A stretch of 17,305 bases of DNA from CAXNKH01 sp049296795 (GTDB taxonomy: Bacteria; Pseudomonadota; Gammaproteobacteria; Burkholderiales; Burkholderiaceae_C): positions 1-17,305 of the forward strand of contig JBAQTC010000032.1 in the NCBI GenBank assembly GCA_049296795.1, in the 5' to 3' direction. The translations under genes and the position numbers were made by a program. The notes beneath the pieces were generated by a model. It had not been told where the DNA came from. It saw nothing but the letters and a program-made list of their open reading frames with translations, and ran no database searches. Shown here piece after piece: positions 1-6,664 of this stretch (its first letter is position 1; every line of letters begins with the position of its first letter).

Positions 1-1120
1 CTGCGGCACTTAACCCGCCTCGTGCCGCGTCGCTGCCCTCCAGCCCTAGCGTGCTCAGGATGGACTCGCGCACCGCGCGCGCGCGTTCGTGGAGCTGGTC
101 CCAGTACACCCACAGCAGCACGATGGACGCAATGACGGCGGCGATGGCCAGGGGGATGCCGAGGAACGCAAGCGAGATCGCGCCGACTGCCGCCGCCGCC
201 GTGGACACACCCGCCGCCATGAGCCCAAAGCCCGCGGTGACCGATGGCAGGATCGCCGCCACCAGCACGAGCCCGCCGGTCACCATCCCGAGCACCGTGA
301 CGATCTGCTGCCCCTCCGGAGGGACCCCGAGCCACAACTGTCGTAGCGCGGTGAACACGCTGCTGACGGGTCCACCGATGACCGCCGCGTTCTCCTTCGA
401 GGCCGCTTCCATGAACCGGATGGAGTTCGTCGCGGAATCGGCAGTGCGCGCGATGTCACCCTGCATCACCGCCGTCTGTTCGAGGATGATCGCGTACCGC
501 GACTGGACCTTCTCCTGCTCGGTGAGCGCGCGCTTACCGTCCGTTAGCCCGAGCTCCATCGCCTTCGCGTCCACCGCTGCAGCGCTCAGAAGCACGCCCA
601 CGGTCCTCAGCGGCTCCGTCTCCCCGACGAGGCCGGCGCGGATCTTCTCCAGCGCGTCCGCAATCGGGATGTCGGTAAACGAAGCCATGTCGGCCGCGAG
701 CTTCACCAGGTCCACGGCCATCGCCGCCGACTGGTCCTGCGCCAACCCGCCAGCCTGCAGAATCAGCCCGAGTGTGCCCGCGTACGAGAACGCGTCGCCC
801 TTGGCAACAGCGAAGGTGCTCGCGGACGTCTTCGCGAACTCCGCGACGATGGCGTTGTGCTCACCGAAGACCACCGCCGACTTGTTCATGGCCTCTTCGA
901 GGGCCCCGGCAGCGGACGCGCTGGACGTCAGTCGCTCGCTGAACCCGGCACCGAGATTCTGCAGCATCCCGCTCGCGGCGATGCCAGAAGCCACCTTCTG
1001 CGTGCCACTCAGCTTCGATTCGATGGTGCCAAATCGCTGTCCGAGCTTGCTCATCTCGGCGATGGCAGCCGAGGCGTCGCCCACGAACTTCATGACGAAG
1101 GTGCGCTCGCCCCTAGCCAT
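1..1120 (-). CDS. Tail tape measure protein (N-terminal part, cut by window)
   Basis: This protein spans the tail lumen, sets tail length and is ejected with DNA. The frame starts at ATG 1118-1120 (MARGERTFVMKFVGDASAAI), with GAGG six bases before it, and is open for 373 codons to the left edge, so the C-terminus is missing. It shows an Ala-rich helical N-terminus (ASGIAASGMLQNLGAGFSER), an MQGDIARTADSATNSIRF segment, and a long hydrophobic region (about residues 274-338, including GMVTGGLVLVAAILPSV and IPLAIAAIVASIVLLWVYW) of the sort that enters the host membrane. This is typical of the family. It overlaps the upstream gene by 8 bases. Confidence 0.9.
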   Translation of the reverse strand, partial: MARGERTFVMKFVGDASAAIAEMSKLGQRFGTIESKLSGTQKVASGIAASGMLQNLGAGFSERLTSSASAAGALEEAMNKSAVVFGEHNAIVAEFAKTSASTFAVAKGDAFSYAGTLGLILQAGGLAQDQSAAMAVDLVKLAADMASFTDIPIADALEKIRAGLVGETEPLRTVGVLLSAAAVDAKAMELGLTDGKRALTEQEKVQSRYAIILEQTAVMQGDIARTADSATNSIRFMEAASKENAAVIGGPVSSVFTALRQLWLGVPPEGQQIVTVLGMVTGGLVLVAAILPSVTAGFGLMAAGVSTAAAAVGAISLAFLGIPLAIAAVIASIVLLWVYWDQLHERARAVRESILSTLGLEGSDAARGGLSAA

Positions 1121-1505
1121 TGAACACCTCGTCCATCGCGTCGCTCATGCCGGCGTCGTACATCGCCTGGATGGTCGCCGTGCCGCTCTTCACGACCGCA
1201 AACGCGAAATGGTCCGGCGCCACGCGCGACGGGAACTGCGCGTATCGCGCCGAACCGAAGTTCTGCCCCATCATGTAGGGAATCCGGGCGCCGCCGAACA
1301 TCGCGCGGTCCGTGACAGCCCGGAAAGAGCCGCTGGCGCGCCCTGATCGCCGCTGATACAGGTTGTTGTAGCGCCGCTGCATCGCCTCGGACGCCCAATC
1401 CGCCGCGACGGCGCTCGCGTCCTTCAGTTGCCCCTTGAGCGCGCGCTGCGCCGCGGTGAGCTCGCGGCGGAACTGCTGCGGGGTCGGCGTCAGCGAGACT
1501 TTCAT
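1113..1505 (-). CDS. HK97 gp10-like tail component / neck protein
   Basis: This 130-residue protein starts MKVSLTPTPQQFRREL at ATG 1503-1505. A long helix (RELTAAQRALKGQLKDASAVA) is followed by MQRRYNNLYQRRSGRASGSF, ARYAQFPSRVAP and a C-terminal helix (ATIQAMYDAGMSDAMDEVF). That layout of helices flanking a TG-like, beta hairpin core resembles HK97 gp10-type tail/neck proteins. Those usually lie before the tail tube gene, whereas this gene lies between the chaperones and the tape measure gene, so the assignment is tentative. It overlaps the tape measure start by 8 bases. Confidence 0.5.
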   Translation of the reverse strand: MKVSLTPTPQQFRRELTAAQRALKGQLKDASAVAADWASEAMQRRYNNLYQRRSGRASGSFRAVTDRAMFGGARIPYMMGQNFGSARYAQFPSRVAPDHFAFAVVKSGTATIQAMYDAGMSDAMDEVFNG

Positions 1506-1705
1506 CGTGACTGCCGCTCCCGTCGCTTCGCGTCCGCGTTCAACTCATCGATGATGGCCAGCGCGTCGTGTACCTCGTCCGATTCCCACCCCAGAACGTT
1601 CTCGGGGTCCACTCCTGGGAACGACAGCGCGATTGCGAAGTGCGCCCACTCAATCGGCCAGCCTCCGCTACTGTTGCGGAGCGACTGCCGCAGCTGCTGC
1701 TTCAA
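1502..1705 (-). CDS. Tail assembly chaperone, downstream (T-like) frame
   Basis: This frame lies in +1 relative to the upstream chaperone and overlaps it by 38 bases, counted from its TTG (1703-1705). No good ribosome binding site is present, so it is probably read mainly as the C-terminal part of a frameshift product; the frame is open from 1720. Its residues (LRNSSGGWPIEWAHFAIALS, then VDPENVLGWESDEVHDALA) resemble the second part of siphovirus tail chaperones. It ends with TGA overlapping the next gene's ATG (ATGA). The frame is confident, the separate start is not. Confidence 0.65.
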   Translation of the reverse strand: MKQQLRQSLRNSSGGWPIEWAHFAIALSFPGVDPENVLGWESDEVHDALAIIDELNADAKRRERQSR

Positions 1706-2054
1706 CTGCTGCCGCTGCTCTTTTCGTCCGGCTACGGCCAGCGTAGTAAGCGTCGATCTGCTCGATCATCCAGTCGCCGAGCTCCGGATCGAAGTCAGCG
1801 TGGACGAATCCCCCGCGGTCTGGCGGAATCGATGACCCGTTCTCGTCCGTGAGCGACCACCGGACCACCGCCGCTTCCAACTTCGCGATGCCCTGCTCGA
1901 GCATGTCCATCTTGCCGATAACCTGGCCGGAACCGTCACCCTCCCACCGCAACGCCTGCTGGTCGATCCGCTTCACGTCCGCCCACGACCGCTTCTCGCG
2001 GATCTCCACCCAGCCTCCCCCGAACTCGTCGGGGATCTCGATACGATGCGTCAT
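1668..2054 (-). CDS. Tail assembly chaperone (upstream, G-like)
   Basis: This 128-residue protein helps load the tape measure and tail tube during tail assembly. It starts MTHRIEIPDEFGGGWVEIRE at ATG 2052-2054, with helices later (IGKMDMLEQGIAKLEAAVVR; LGDWMIEQIDAYYAGRSR), and ends in an alanine-rich tail. Position after the tail tube and the overlap with the next frame are the classic G/GT layout. At codon 111 (AAA 1722-1724), followed by the rare codon AGA, a +1 slip would continue into the downstream frame and give a 183-residue fusion. Regulation is thus probably by frameshifting. Confidence 0.72.
   Translation of the reverse strand: MTHRIEIPDEFGGGWVEIREKRSWADVKRIDQQALRWEGDGSGQVIGKMDMLEQGIAKLEAAVVRWSLTDENGSSIPPDRGGFVHADFDPELGDWMIEQIDAYYAGRSRTKRAAAAVEAAAAAVAPQQ
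1719..1724 (-). other. Candidate +1 programmed frameshift site (AAA-AGA)
   Basis: In the upstream chaperone frame the codons are AAA (Lys) then AGA. A tRNA on AAA can shift one base forward onto AAA again, since four A are in a row, and AGA is usually rare in GC-rich genomes, so the ribosome would pause. The resulting +1 frame reads GAG CAG CGG and is open to 1502. No canonical -1 heptamer is present and the -1 frame stops after six codons. Confidence 0.5.
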
Positions 2055-2074
2055 GGCGGCCAGCCTCTCTCGAA

Positions 2075-3079
2075 CTACGGCTGAGCGGACAGCCCGTTGA
2101 TCACGGTGCAGATGAACGCGTTGGTGAACGTGGAGTCGTACTCGAACGCCGACTTCAACGTCACGATCTCGATGCCGTCTTCCTGACTGAACTCCGGATC
2201 GTCGGTGTAGACCACCGACATGTCGAAGGTGATCGCCTTGTTCGCGCCCGCGGCAGCGCCGTTGTCGGCCTTGAGCCTCACCAGTCGCCCGGTGCCGGCG
2301 CGCCAGGCGGCGATCTCGGTGGCAGCGTTGGCGTTGTGCTCCAGCGTCAGCTCGAGCTCGCCCGTCATCATCTGCGTCTGGATGCCGGTGTGGTCCAGGT
2401 CCGCGCGGCCATCGAGGGTGTAGTCCGGCTTGGCGCCGGTCACCACCTTGATGTTGGCTCCGCGCAGCGTCGCGGTCTTCGCCGTGGTGCCGATGGTGCC
2501 GCCGGCAGCGTCGATCCAGAGCGCGAACAGGTTGCTAGGCACCACCGTGCGCCCCGTGATGGGGGCCAGCGAGCCCGTGACGGTCGAAGACTGCTCGGCC
2601 CGCCCCTCGGCGGTCCACTTCAGCTTCGCCACGTCGTTCGCCTGGATGTCCACTTCGAACTCGGTGGTCAGGAAGTAGCCGGCTTCGCGCTCGTAGTGCT
2701 TCGTGGAGGCGTCATCGACCACGAACTCTGCCGTCATTGTCTTGAGCGACGCCTGGCCGGTGAGCACCGGGGTAAAGTCCCACGTGTATGGACCGGCCCC
2801 GGTGGGGGCGGCGTCGTTCACGATGCCCGAGAGCATCGGGTACAGGATCTCCTCGTAGGTCAGGTTCCCATCGTGCTCGATGGTCGAGCCGCGCTGCTTC
2901 GCAAAGCCTCCACCCGTGACCATCGCGCGGACGCCGCGCGGGTACTCCTCGAACTCTCGTTCGATCATCGGGGTGTACGTGGAGTCACCAACGAGCTTCT
3001 TGGTCGCGGCGACGAGCGTGCCGGCAGTGCTCTCAAAGCCGAGTTGCAGCAGCCTGAGCGTGTACAGTCCAGCAGCCAT
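2075..3079 (-). CDS. Phage major tail tube protein
   Basis: This is the building block of the tail tube. The 334-residue product starts at ATG 3077-3079 with AGGAG seven bases upstream. It opens LLQLGFESTAGTLVAATKKL, typical of Phage_tube_2-type tail proteins, and contains NLTYEEILYPMLSGIV, PYTWDFTP, SLKTMTAEFVVDD, KLKWTAEGRAE, TGELELTLEHNA and TFDMSVVYTDDPEFSQEDG. The mostly beta composition fits the tube fold, with no frameshift or truncation. It sits just upstream of the tail chaperone pair, the usual order in siphoviruses. High expression would be expected. Confidence 0.88.
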   Translation of the reverse strand: MAAGLYTLRLLQLGFESTAGTLVAATKKLVGDSTYTPMIEREFEEYPRGVRAMVTGGGFAKQRGSTIEHDGNLTYEEILYPMLSGIVNDAAPTGAGPYTWDFTPVLTGQASLKTMTAEFVVDDASTKHYEREAGYFLTTEFEVDIQANDVAKLKWTAEGRAEQSSTVTGSLAPITGRTVVPSNLFALWIDAAGGTIGTTAKTATLRGANIKVVTGAKPDYTLDGRADLDHTGIQTQMMTGELELTLEHNANAATEIAAWRAGTGRLVRLKADNGAAAGANKAITFDMSVVYTDDPEFSQEDGIEIVTLKSAFEYDSTFTNAFICTVINGLSAQP

Positions 3080-3082
3080 CGG

Positions 3083-3268
3083 TTACTCCTGCTCCGGCGT
3101 CTCCGCCGCTTCCGCCGCGTCACCCTGTCGCGGCGCCGTGTCGTCCTCGTAGAGCACACTCTCGGCGGCCGCCGGGTAGAGCGCGACTTCCTCGTCGCTC
3201 AGATCGCGCGCCGGTACACCTGGAATCCAGTCCGTCGCGCGATCTGTGCCGATGTAACGCAATCCCAT
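3083..3268 (-). CDS. Small phage protein preceding the tail tube gene (61 aa)
   Basis: This 61-residue acidic protein starts MGLRYIGTDRATDWIPGVPA and continues RDLSDEEVALYPAAAESVLY, then a glutamate-rich tail. Small proteins with a WIPGVPARDL-like stretch occur near phage tail genes, without known function. I chose ATG 3266-3268; GTG 3269-3271 and TTG 3281-3283 are in frame, and the last would overlap the upstream stop. Its end contributes the AGGAG ribosome binding site of the tail tube gene. Confidence 0.65.
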   Translation of the reverse strand: MGLRYIGTDRATDWIPGVPARDLSDEEVALYPAAAESVLYEDDTAPRQGDAAEAAETPEQE

Positions 3269-3272
3269 CACA

Positions 3273-3728
3273 TCACCCCGCAAACGTATCGGCTGCCGAC
3301 ACCCGGAAGCCCTCGAACGCGACTTCGAAGCCCCACGCGCCGTCTTCGTCGAACAGCGTCAGGGGTCCACACGACTGCTCGCCCACGTAGTCGCAGGCAC
3401 CCTCGAGCGTCAGTGTCTCGTCAAACGCATTGATCGCCGCAAGCACCCATGCATCGTAAATCTTCGTCACGGCTGCCATGTCGGTGAACTCCGAGATCAC
3501 GATGCGAATGCGCACCTCCTCGGGTTCAATCGAGCGCCACGCTCCGGGCCAGCGGCGCACGATCTGCCGCGTCGGCACGACGTAGCCATGTGGGAACTTG
3601 TTCTGGCGGCTCGCTGGCGGGTACTCGGTGCAGACGAGCGTCTGCAGGTCGTGACCATCCGGAGTCGCGGTGAGGCCGTTCATGGCTGTCGCCAGTGCCG
3701 CGCGTGCGAGTGCCCAGGTCCCGGCCAT
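3273..3728 (-). CDS. Probable tail terminator / tail completion protein
   Basis: This 151-residue protein starts MAGTWALARAALATAMNGL and contains VRIRIVISEFTDMAAVTKIY, WVLAAINAFDETLTLEGACD and GAWGFEVAFEGFRVSA, the order of strand-helix-strand units seen in phage tail terminator proteins. Those cap the tail tube and connect it to the head. Length is in the usual range. ATG 3726-3728 follows the connector stop by one base, and the gene lies two genes before the tail tube. Closer head-completion relatives cannot be excluded from sequence alone. Confidence 0.65.
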   Translation of the reverse strand: MAGTWALARAALATAMNGLTATPDGHDLQTLVCTEYPPASRQNKFPHGYVVPTRQIVRRWPGAWRSIEPEEVRIRIVISEFTDMAAVTKIYDAWVLAAINAFDETLTLEGACDYVGEQSCGPLTLFDEDGAWGFEVAFEGFRVSAADTFAG

Positions 3729-3729
3729 A

Positions 3730-4392
3730 TCAGATGCTCACCGTCGTCGCGAAGAGCCGCCGGCCGTAAAGCTGCTTGACCGAGTACCAGATTCCCCGGA
3801 CCTCCTTTGGCGCGTCAGGGAGCCTGATCAGGTCATCGATGGCCGGGATCACCTGAGCGCCGCCGCCGAGGTGAGAGTCGAGCATGAGCCGCGTCAGCCG
3901 GATCGTGAGGTGCTTCACCACGTCTGGAACCGCCGCGTGACCCCATGTCCCGTTGATCTTTACCGAGCGAGGCGCCACCGGCCATACCGTGACGGTCGCC
4001 GAGGCCCAAGACATCAGCCTCAGCTGCGTGAATGGCTTCGATGCGGTGTTCTCGGGCTGACCGATCAGGAACGCATCCGCCAGATCGAGGGCGAACCCGT
4101 CATAGGTGCCATCGAGCTCGGAATCGATGCCGCAGCCGTTCGCGGCGATCGTCTGCAGGAAGTACGTGTACCCGTCGGTGTCCTCGAGGTTGAGAATGGC
4201 ACCACCATTCGCCCCGAAGTAGTGCGTGCCCGTGTAGGAGTTGAACGCTCCTTCCTGCAGGCTCAGGTCGCGCTCGAGTAGCCGCGATGTGCCCGTGAGC
4301 AGGTTCGAGATCGTCGTGTCCGCACCACTCTGACCGTCGCGATTAGCCGCCCGGTACTCGGCGAGGGTGGCATAGGCGTCCGCTCGTGCCAC
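3730..4392 (-). CDS. Head-tail connector (adaptor) protein, gp6-like
   Basis: This adaptor binds under the portal ring to link the head to the tail. The 220-residue product starts at GTG 4390-4392 (MARADAYATLAEYRAANRD) and has the elements of gp6-like connectors: an N-terminal helix and DTTISNLLTGTSRLLERDL, a central beta segment (LRLMSWASATVTVWP, KINGTWGHAAVP), then VVKHLTIRLTRLMLDSHL. It is somewhat longer than small gp6 proteins but has the usual helical ends. The tail terminator starts one base after its stop. Position after the capsid genes and before tail genes supports the assignment. Confidence 0.8.
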   Translation of the reverse strand: MARADAYATLAEYRAANRDGQSGADTTISNLLTGTSRLLERDLSLQEGAFNSYTGTHYFGANGGAILNLEDTDGYTYFLQTIAANGCGIDSELDGTYDGFALDLADAFLIGQPENTASKPFTQLRLMSWASATVTVWPVAPRSVKINGTWGHAAVPDVVKHLTIRLTRLMLDSHLGGGAQVIPAIDDLIRLPDAPKEVRGIWYSVKQLYGRRLFATTVSI

Positions 4393-4395
4393 GAA

Positions 4396-4473
4396 TCACC
4401 GCCTTCTCACGATGAGACCGGCCCGCTGATCACGCGACAGAATCGCAAGAGCCGTGCTGGTGTTCAGGCTCAC
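4396..4473 (-). CDS. Mini-protein (25 aa) between methyltransferase fusion and connector
   Basis: This is a very short coding sequence supported by its signals. GTG 4471-4473 overlaps the upstream TGA (GTGA), a GGAG lies eight bases before it (4482-4485), and the stop is three bases from the next GTG start. The product begins MSLNTSTALAILSRDQR and ends in an arginine-rich tail (VRRR). No function is recognised; it might also act only to couple translation to the connector. Confidence 0.45.
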   Translation of the reverse strand: MSLNTSTALAILSRDQRAGLIVRRR

Positions 4474-5969
4474 GCGAAACTCTCCATCAATTCCGAGGAA
4501 GAGGGCGCGGCCGACGCGGATGCGGGGCGGGCACCCGCATCCGCGGGCGCGCCGCTCTCCCCGGGGCGCTGGTAAATGCCGTAGTCCTTGGTCGTCACGA
4601 GCGAGCGCGCCATAACGGCGCTCCAATCCTCGTGCCGGTGGTGCTGCGGTGTGTCGTGGTCGTCGAATCCCGACTCTGTGACGAAGAGCCCGTCCGGCAC
4701 CATGAGATCGAGGAGCCGCTCGAGCGTCACCTCGGGATTCGGCAGGTGCTCGAAGACGTGCCAGCACGTCACCACGTCGTAGGTACCGTCGCCGCGGGGG
4801 GCGTCGGACAGAATCTCGATGCCGAGACCGTACTTCAACGCGCGCCACGTCATGAACTCTCTCATGACGGGATTCGGCTCGAATGCCGTTACACGCGCAC
4901 CGCGCTGCGCCGCCAGGAGCGCGAACGTGCCGATGCCGGCGCCGTAGTCAAGAAGTCGCTTCCCCTCGATGCCATCGAGCGCCGCCAGCGTCGGCAGGTG
5001 CCCGCGCAGGTGCCAGTTCGCCAGGTCGCCGACATAGGCCATGCCCACGTCCTCGCGCTGGTACCACTCGCGCTCGGTCTGATGCTGCGGCTTCGTCTTC
5101 CAGAGGAACCCCGAGAGCTCCTGTGCCACCTCGATCATGCGCCGCGTGTCGCCGAAGTCCTCTTCGGCCCACTCGGCGATATCCGCGGTCAGGTTGTCGA
5201 GCAGATCAAGTCCGAACGGCGTGGGCGCAGTGTGCGCCTCCGTCCATTCGATACCGCGCGAGGGGAACGCGTGGCCGGGGTTATTCAGGTCGGCCACCGT
5301 GTACGGATAGAGCCCCATGTGCTGCAGGATGATCGACTCATCCATCCAGACTTTGAATCCGAGCTGTCGGGCGCGGTTGCAGTAGGCCCAATCCTCGCTG
5401 AGGTAGTGCCGGCGTCCGTCTTCCTCGCGTACCTGGAAGGGCGAGAAGAACGGCACAAACGGCCGATCGGCACCAAGCTGGCACTCCTCAAGCCTGTGTG
5501 TCCCATCGGCGTCCTGGAACTCCGCGCCGATCATCGACTCCATCAGATCGCGATGGATGGCGAAGAATCCCGTCGCCAGGTACTGGATCTCGATCGGCCG
5601 ACGTACGGGCCCGGCCTCGAACCGCACGGTGGTATTCGGAAAGACTCGCGAAGTCAGGTGCGGCTCTGTGGAGCGCGTGACGTACGCGCCGCCGTAGATG
5701 GACCGCGTCGCGCGAGCACCCTCGACGATCTTCCAGAAGTCCGCCACCTCGAAGATGATGTCGTCGTCGATGATGATCATCACATCGGCGTCGGTCTTCA
5801 AGAACTCCGTGCACATGATCGACCGGGACCGCCCGATGAGCGCGTCATTCCAGAGCGGCGCCCAGATCACCTTCTCGACGTAGGGCGCCGAGTTCATGGC
5901 GACCATCATCCGCGTGGCGGTCAGCACGTTGATCTCGCGCCAGATGCTCGGTCCGACGAACACGGTCAT
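4470..5969 (-). CDS. Glycosyltransferase-methyltransferase fusion protein (499 aa)
   Basis: This is a bifunctional enzyme lying among head genes. Residues 1-250 look like a GT-A glycosyltransferase: VMIIIDDDIIFEVADFW with the metal-binding DDD at 68-70, an acceptor-site stretch YLATGFFAIHRDLM, and LSEDWAYCNRARQLGF with Glu192-Asp193 and His217 (ILQHMG). Residues 310-460 form a class I SAM-dependent methyltransferase: LLDYGAGIGTFALLAAQRGA (motif I), AFEPNP with Glu364, and YDVVTCWHVFEHLPNP (397-412), then LMVPDGLFVTES. The final 30 residues are Ala/Ser-rich. The natural reading is that a sugar is added and methylated, probably on a virion protein; the substrate is unknown. ATG 5967-5969 overlaps the gene before; the stop overlaps the next mini-gene by 4 bases. 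Confidence 0.88.
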   Translation of the reverse strand: MTVFVGPSIWREINVLTATRMMVAMNSAPYVEKVIWAPLWNDALIGRSRSIMCTEFLKTDADVMIIIDDDIIFEVADFWKIVEGARATRSIYGGAYVTRSTEPHLTSRVFPNTTVRFEAGPVRRPIEIQYLATGFFAIHRDLMESMIGAEFQDADGTHRLEECQLGADRPFVPFFSPFQVREEDGRRHYLSEDWAYCNRARQLGFKVWMDESIILQHMGLYPYTVADLNNPGHAFPSRGIEWTEAHTAPTPFGLDLLDNLTADIAEWAEEDFGDTRRMIEVAQELSGFLWKTKPQHQTEREWYQREDVGMAYVGDLANWHLRGHLPTLAALDGIEGKRLLDYGAGIGTFALLAAQRGARVTAFEPNPVMREFMTWRALKYGLGIEILSDAPRGDGTYDVVTCWHVFEHLPNPEVTLERLLDLMVPDGLFVTESGFDDHDTPQHHRHEDWSAVMARSLVTTKDYGIYQRPGESGAPADAGARPASASAAPSSSELMESFA

Positions 5970-6181
5970 GCCTTCGACCTCCCCCTTCGCGATGAGCCAG
6001 CTCCGCCCTCAGTAGGGGGCAGAACTGGCTCGGTCGGCTGAGGGTGATCAACCGGCACGAGCCAGTCATGAGACGCGCCGACTTCCTCGGGCAGGTCATA
6101 TACCTGCTCAGGGAAGAGCGCCCGATCGCTTGGCTCCCCCGGAACGCGGACATCACCCTGTCGCGTGGCCCGGAAGCGCAT
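5966..6181 (-). CDS. Hypothetical protein (71 aa)
   Basis: This is an unrecognised 71-residue protein starting at ATG 6179-6181, where TGATG joins it to the previous gene; the longer open frame to 6289 lies antisense-like over that gene. It starts MRFRATRQGDVRVPGEPSD, continues with LFPEQVYDLPEEVGASHDW and ends in a proline-rich basic tail (GGAGSSRRGRSKA). The N-terminal pattern recalls small phage head proteins that bind structural partners, without a firm match. It overlaps the glycosyltransferase gene by ATGA (4 bases), so the two are probably co-translated. Confidence 0.6.
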   Translation of the reverse strand: MRFRATRQGDVRVPGEPSDRALFPEQVYDLPEEVGASHDWLVPVDHPQPTEPVLPPTEGGAGSSRRGRSKA

Positions 6182-6594
6182 CAGTAGATGACGTGCGAAG
6201 CGCCGATGACCGCCACATTGGCATCCGTCACGAGGACCATGCGTACCTGATTCACGCGGCCCTCGGCGGCGTCGTACGAAAGCTCCCACGTCGTGTTTGC
6301 GTTCGTCTTCACCGTCAGACCAGCATTCGAGTACGTGGTCGTGTTGACGTTCGTCCAGTTGGCGTTCGCCGCGTCGTCCGGGTTGTCGCCCGTTTGCAGA
6401 TAGCCGAGGTAGTTCGCAGCGCCCGTGAGTGCGCCGACGTTGATCTGGAAGTACGCGCCTCGCGACCCGCGCAGGTCGATTGCCGACCCGTTTGCGGTGT
6501 TCGTCGATGCGCCGTTGCGCGAGACCGGAGGCAGCGACTGCGCAGCAGTCAGTGCCGCCTGCGGCGAGTGCACGGGGGCCATTCGTCCGGCCAT
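6181..6594 (-). CDS. Possible head decoration / minor structural protein (137 aa)
   Basis: This beta-rich 137-residue protein is encoded right after the capsid. The start is ATG 6592-6594 with a strong AAGGAG eight bases upstream, better than the open frame to 6657. After a flexible N-terminus (SPQAALTAAQSLPPVSRNG), strands appear: AYFQINVGALTGAANYLGYL, ANWTNVNTTTYSNAGLTVKT, TTWELSYDAAEGRVNQVRMVL and NVAVIGASHVIY. This pattern is common in small proteins next to phage capsid genes that coat the shell, but I cannot assign a specific family. Its TGA shares a base with the following ATG. The location gives the main support for a head role. Confidence 0.7.
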   Translation of the reverse strand: MAGRMAPVHSPQAALTAAQSLPPVSRNGASTNTANGSAIDLRGSRGAYFQINVGALTGAANYLGYLQTGDNPDDAANANWTNVNTTTYSNAGLTVKTNANTTWELSYDAAEGRVNQVRMVLVTDANVAVIGASHVIY

Positions 6595-6620
6595 CGAGGG
6601 ATCTCCTTCCCGAGTGATAC

Positions 6621-6655
6621 GAGGGACGGGGCGACTCGGGCGCCCCGCGACCCTC
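6621..6655 (-). other. Intergenic stem-loop after the capsid gene
   Basis: Two perfectly complementary arm pairs, GAGGG/CCCTC outside and GGGGCG/CGCCCC inside, are separated by a small asymmetric internal loop (4 and 2 bases) and close on a 7-base loop. It fills most of the 70-base gap between the capsid stop and the next start. No U-run follows, so it is not a standard terminator. It may stabilise capsid mRNA or limit read-through. Confidence 0.55.
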
Positions 6656-6664
6656 AATGGCTGC

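Noticed and set aside
51..1346. 431-codon frame on the plus strand
   Set aside because: It is antisense to the tape measure gene, which has a good start, the right neighbour order and a membrane-like segment; the plus frame is Ala/Ser/Pro-rich filler.
1668..1730. Canonical -1 frameshift for the tail chaperones
   Set aside because: No X-XXY-YYZ heptamer is in frame, and the -1 frame reaches a TGA after only six codons beyond AAA.
2336..3433. 365-codon frame on the plus strand
   Set aside because: It is antisense to the tail tube and adjacent genes, with Arg-rich low-information sequence and no motif.
4474..4848. Longer version of the 25-codon mini-gene (150 codons)
   Set aside because: The extra part is out-of-frame sequence of the methyltransferase domain, very Arg-rich. 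Only the last 25 codons have a suitable start signal and free space.
4632..6041. 469-codon frame on the plus strand
   Set aside because: It is antisense to the glycosyltransferase-methyltransferase gene, which has recognisable motifs; the plus frame has none and is rich in Arg, His and Val.
6621..6655. Rho-independent terminator after the capsid gene
   Set aside because: The stem is good, but the bases after it (GTATCACTCGGG on the minus strand region) include no U-run.
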